64,000 bases of DNA. Source: Marinobacter sp. ANT_B65. Its GTDB lineage: Bacteria > Pseudomonadota > Gammaproteobacteria > Pseudomonadales > Oleiphilaceae. Position numbers and translations under genes: made by a program. The number at the start of each line of letters is the position of its first letter. Position 1 is the stretch's first letter. Positions 62,905 through 64,000 of this stretch are shown in pieces. The stretch is taken from NCBI RefSeq assembly GCF_002407605.1, contig NZ_NXGV01000001.1, positions 1,486,895-1,550,894 on the forward strand. Reading direction: 5' to 3'. The notes under the pieces were generated by a model that was not told the origin of the DNA, ran no database searches, and saw only the letters and a list, made by a program, of their open reading frames with translations.

Positions 62905-63624
62905 TTAATCCTGGCCGGAGAAGGCACCGATCAGGTGAAGCAGGCTCACAAACAGGTTGTAAATATTCAGATACAGGCCGGTTGTGGCCATGATGTAGTT
63001 GGTTTCACCACCGTTAACGATACGGCTGGTGTCATACAGAATGAAACCCGACATCAGGAACACGATCGCTGCACTTATAGCGAGGCTGATTGCAGTAACC
63101 TCTATGCCGAACATTCCTGCAACCATGGTGCCCAGGGCTGCAACCAGCACGACCACCAGACCGGCAACCAGCATGCCACGCATGAAGCTGAAGTCTTTCT
63201 TGGTGGTCAGCACATAGCCAGACAGAGCGAAAAATACCAGGCCAGTTCCACCCAGCGCCTGCATAATGATCTGTCCGCCGTTAGCGAATTGCAGGTAGTA
63301 CATCAGAATTGGCCCAAGGGACAGACCAAGCAGGCCAGTGAACGCAAAAACAACTGCGATACCGGCAGAACTGTTGGCCGTACGTGGCAGGACCAGCCAG
63401 ATCAAGGCAAGGGCACCGAGGCTGCAGATAAGGCTGGCGCCCTGGCCCAGACCGATGGACATGGATACACCAGCCATGACAGCACTGAATATCAGCGTCA
63501 TTGCAAGCAGTGTATAAGTGTTACGCAAAACCTTGGTAGCCGACGCACTTATTGGTGCGGTAGCGGACCCACGGGCAATCATGCCGTTGCGGTTCTGCTG
63601 AACATTGTACTGTCTGTTTTGCAT
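62905..63624 (-). CDS. Bax inhibitor-1 / YccA family membrane protein
   Basis: This 239-residue protein has about seven membrane helices, typical of the Bax inhibitor-1 family. E. coli YccA, a member, modulates FtsH proteolysis, while others act as ion channels. The N-terminus (QNRQYNVQQNRNG) is Asn/Gln-rich and cytoplasmic. ATG at 63624 has GGAG upstream; a start at 63738 would add 38 unlikely residues. It lies between tusD and tRNA-Ser. The exact role cannot be told from sequence. Confidence 0.9.
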   Translation of the reverse strand: MQNRQYNVQQNRNGMIARGSATAPISASATKVLRNTYTLLAMTLIFSAVMAGVSMSIGLGQGASLICSLGALALIWLVLPRTANSSAGIAVVFAFTGLLGLSLGPILMYYLQFANGGQIIMQALGGTGLVFFALSGYVLTTKKDFSFMRGMLVAGLVVVLVAALGTMVAGMFGIEVTAISLAISAAIVFLMSGFILYDTSRIVNGGETNYIMATTGLYLNIYNLFVSLLHLIGAFSGQD

Positions 63625-63820
63625 TCTGATCTCCGGTTTAATCCAGCTTGTGTGGTTACTGGCGTCAGGCATCGAGCCTGATAAACGCCAATCACTTGGA
63701 ATTAGTATCCATAATAATGTCATATTCTCAACTTTCAATCATTTACGACACGAAAGTCTCCGTCAGATTCCATTAAAAGCCGTTAATGTAAAAAAAATGC
63801 TGTGTGTTCTTTCCAGGGCG

Positions 63821-63848
63821 TTGACAGCACAGGCAATTCCGGTATCAT
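63821..63848 (+). promoter_or_regulatory. Sigma-70 promoter of tRNA-Ser
   Basis: A perfect -35 TTGACA (63821-63826) and TATCAT (63843-63848) are 16 bases apart, ending 34 bases before the tRNA. This is a strong, typical tRNA promoter. Confidence 0.8.
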
Positions 63849-63882
63849 GCACACCGCTGTCGCTTGGCAGCAATGGAAAAAC

Positions 63883-63973
63883 GGTGGGCTGGCAGAGTGG
63901 CCGAATGCAGCGGTCTTGAAAACCGCCGAAGGTTTGTAGCCTTCCCGGGGTTCGAATCCCTGGCCCACCGCCA
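63883..63973 (+). tRNA. tRNA-Ser (anticodon UGA)
   Basis: This is a 91-base tRNA including the encoded CCA. The acceptor stem GGTGGGC (63883-63889) pairs with GCCCACC (63963-63969), with G as discriminator. The anticodon loop CTTGAAA sits on stem GCGGT/ACCGC, giving anticodon TGA, which reads UCA and UCG-type serine codons. A long variable arm, typical of class II serine tRNAs, precedes the T-arm GGTTCGAATCC. The charging enzyme SerS is encoded at 31.7 kb. The window ends 27 bases later, so any integrated element downstream could not be seen. Confidence 0.97.
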
Positions 63974-64000
63974 TTTTTCCTTCTGATCAAAGCTTAACCC

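Noticed and set aside
62815..63681. 288-codon open frame opposite the BI-1 gene
   Set aside because: It starts in the terminator, is antisense to a membrane protein gene and encodes a His/Gln/Thr-rich non-protein-like sequence.

Overview
The window is a stretch of chromosome from a free-living gammaproteobacterium and is almost entirely core genome. Gene content and order resemble two Pseudomonas aeruginosa neighbourhoods: leuCDB-asd-fimV-truA-trpFBA-accD-folC-SPOR-cvpA-purF-metZ, and fabI-yejFEBA-mltD-gloB-methyltransferase-rnhA-dnaQ-fimL...cysI-metH. Several details (a stand-alone SUMT beside serS, an acrylyl-CoA reductase, the moderate base composition) suggest a marine relative such as Marinobacter. 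That genus-level guess is inference and was not tested by any search.

Layout. 0-4.5 kb: holB, the type IV pilus gene pilZ and three envelope/lipid-type genes in one tightly packed + strand run. 4.6-7.9 kb: prmB, aroC and an MFS transporter with no standard start codon. 7.8-13.4 kb: a LysR regulator divergent from leuC-leuD-leuB, then asd. 13.7-30.2 kb: fimV, closed by a two-tier hairpin, then truA-trpF-trpB-trpA-accD-folC-SPOR protein, cvpA-purF-metZ, and ftsK-lolA. 30.2-33.8 kb: rarA, serS and a SUMT gene. 33.8-38.8 kb: an AT-rich small membrane protein gene, a DAHP synthase, a DUF1631-like coiled-coil protein with a PilZ partner, and fabI. 38.8-47.2 kb (- strand): yejF-yejE-yejB-yejA, mltD, gloB. 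47.3-54 kb: methyltransferase, rnhA, dnaQ, fimL, an SCP2 protein, sohB, acuI. 54-61 kb: the cysI/DUF934 sulfite reductase pair, a 34-codon membrane peptide, DUF2970, metH, nfuA. 61.3-64 kb: tusDCB-tusE, a BI-1/YccA protein and tRNA-Ser(UGA).

How it fits together. Amino-acid biosynthesis dominates (leucine, aspartate family, tryptophan, aromatic entry, methionine by both MetZ and MetH). A sulfur theme runs through the SUMT (siroheme), CysI/DUF934 (sulfite to sulfide), MetZ/MetH, NfuA (Fe-S) and TusBCDE (tRNA thiolation). A surface-motility theme is carried by PilZ, FimV and FimL, with a possible second c-di-GMP module (DUF1631-like plus PilZ).

I found no CRISPR array, insertion sequence, prophage or defence island. 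The most unusual observations are small: a missing start codon in the MFS gene, an nfuA terminator written into the antisense strand of tusE over its extra cysteine codon, several unassigned perfect dyads, and a 34-residue membrane peptide. I did not see a convincing new multi-gene system.
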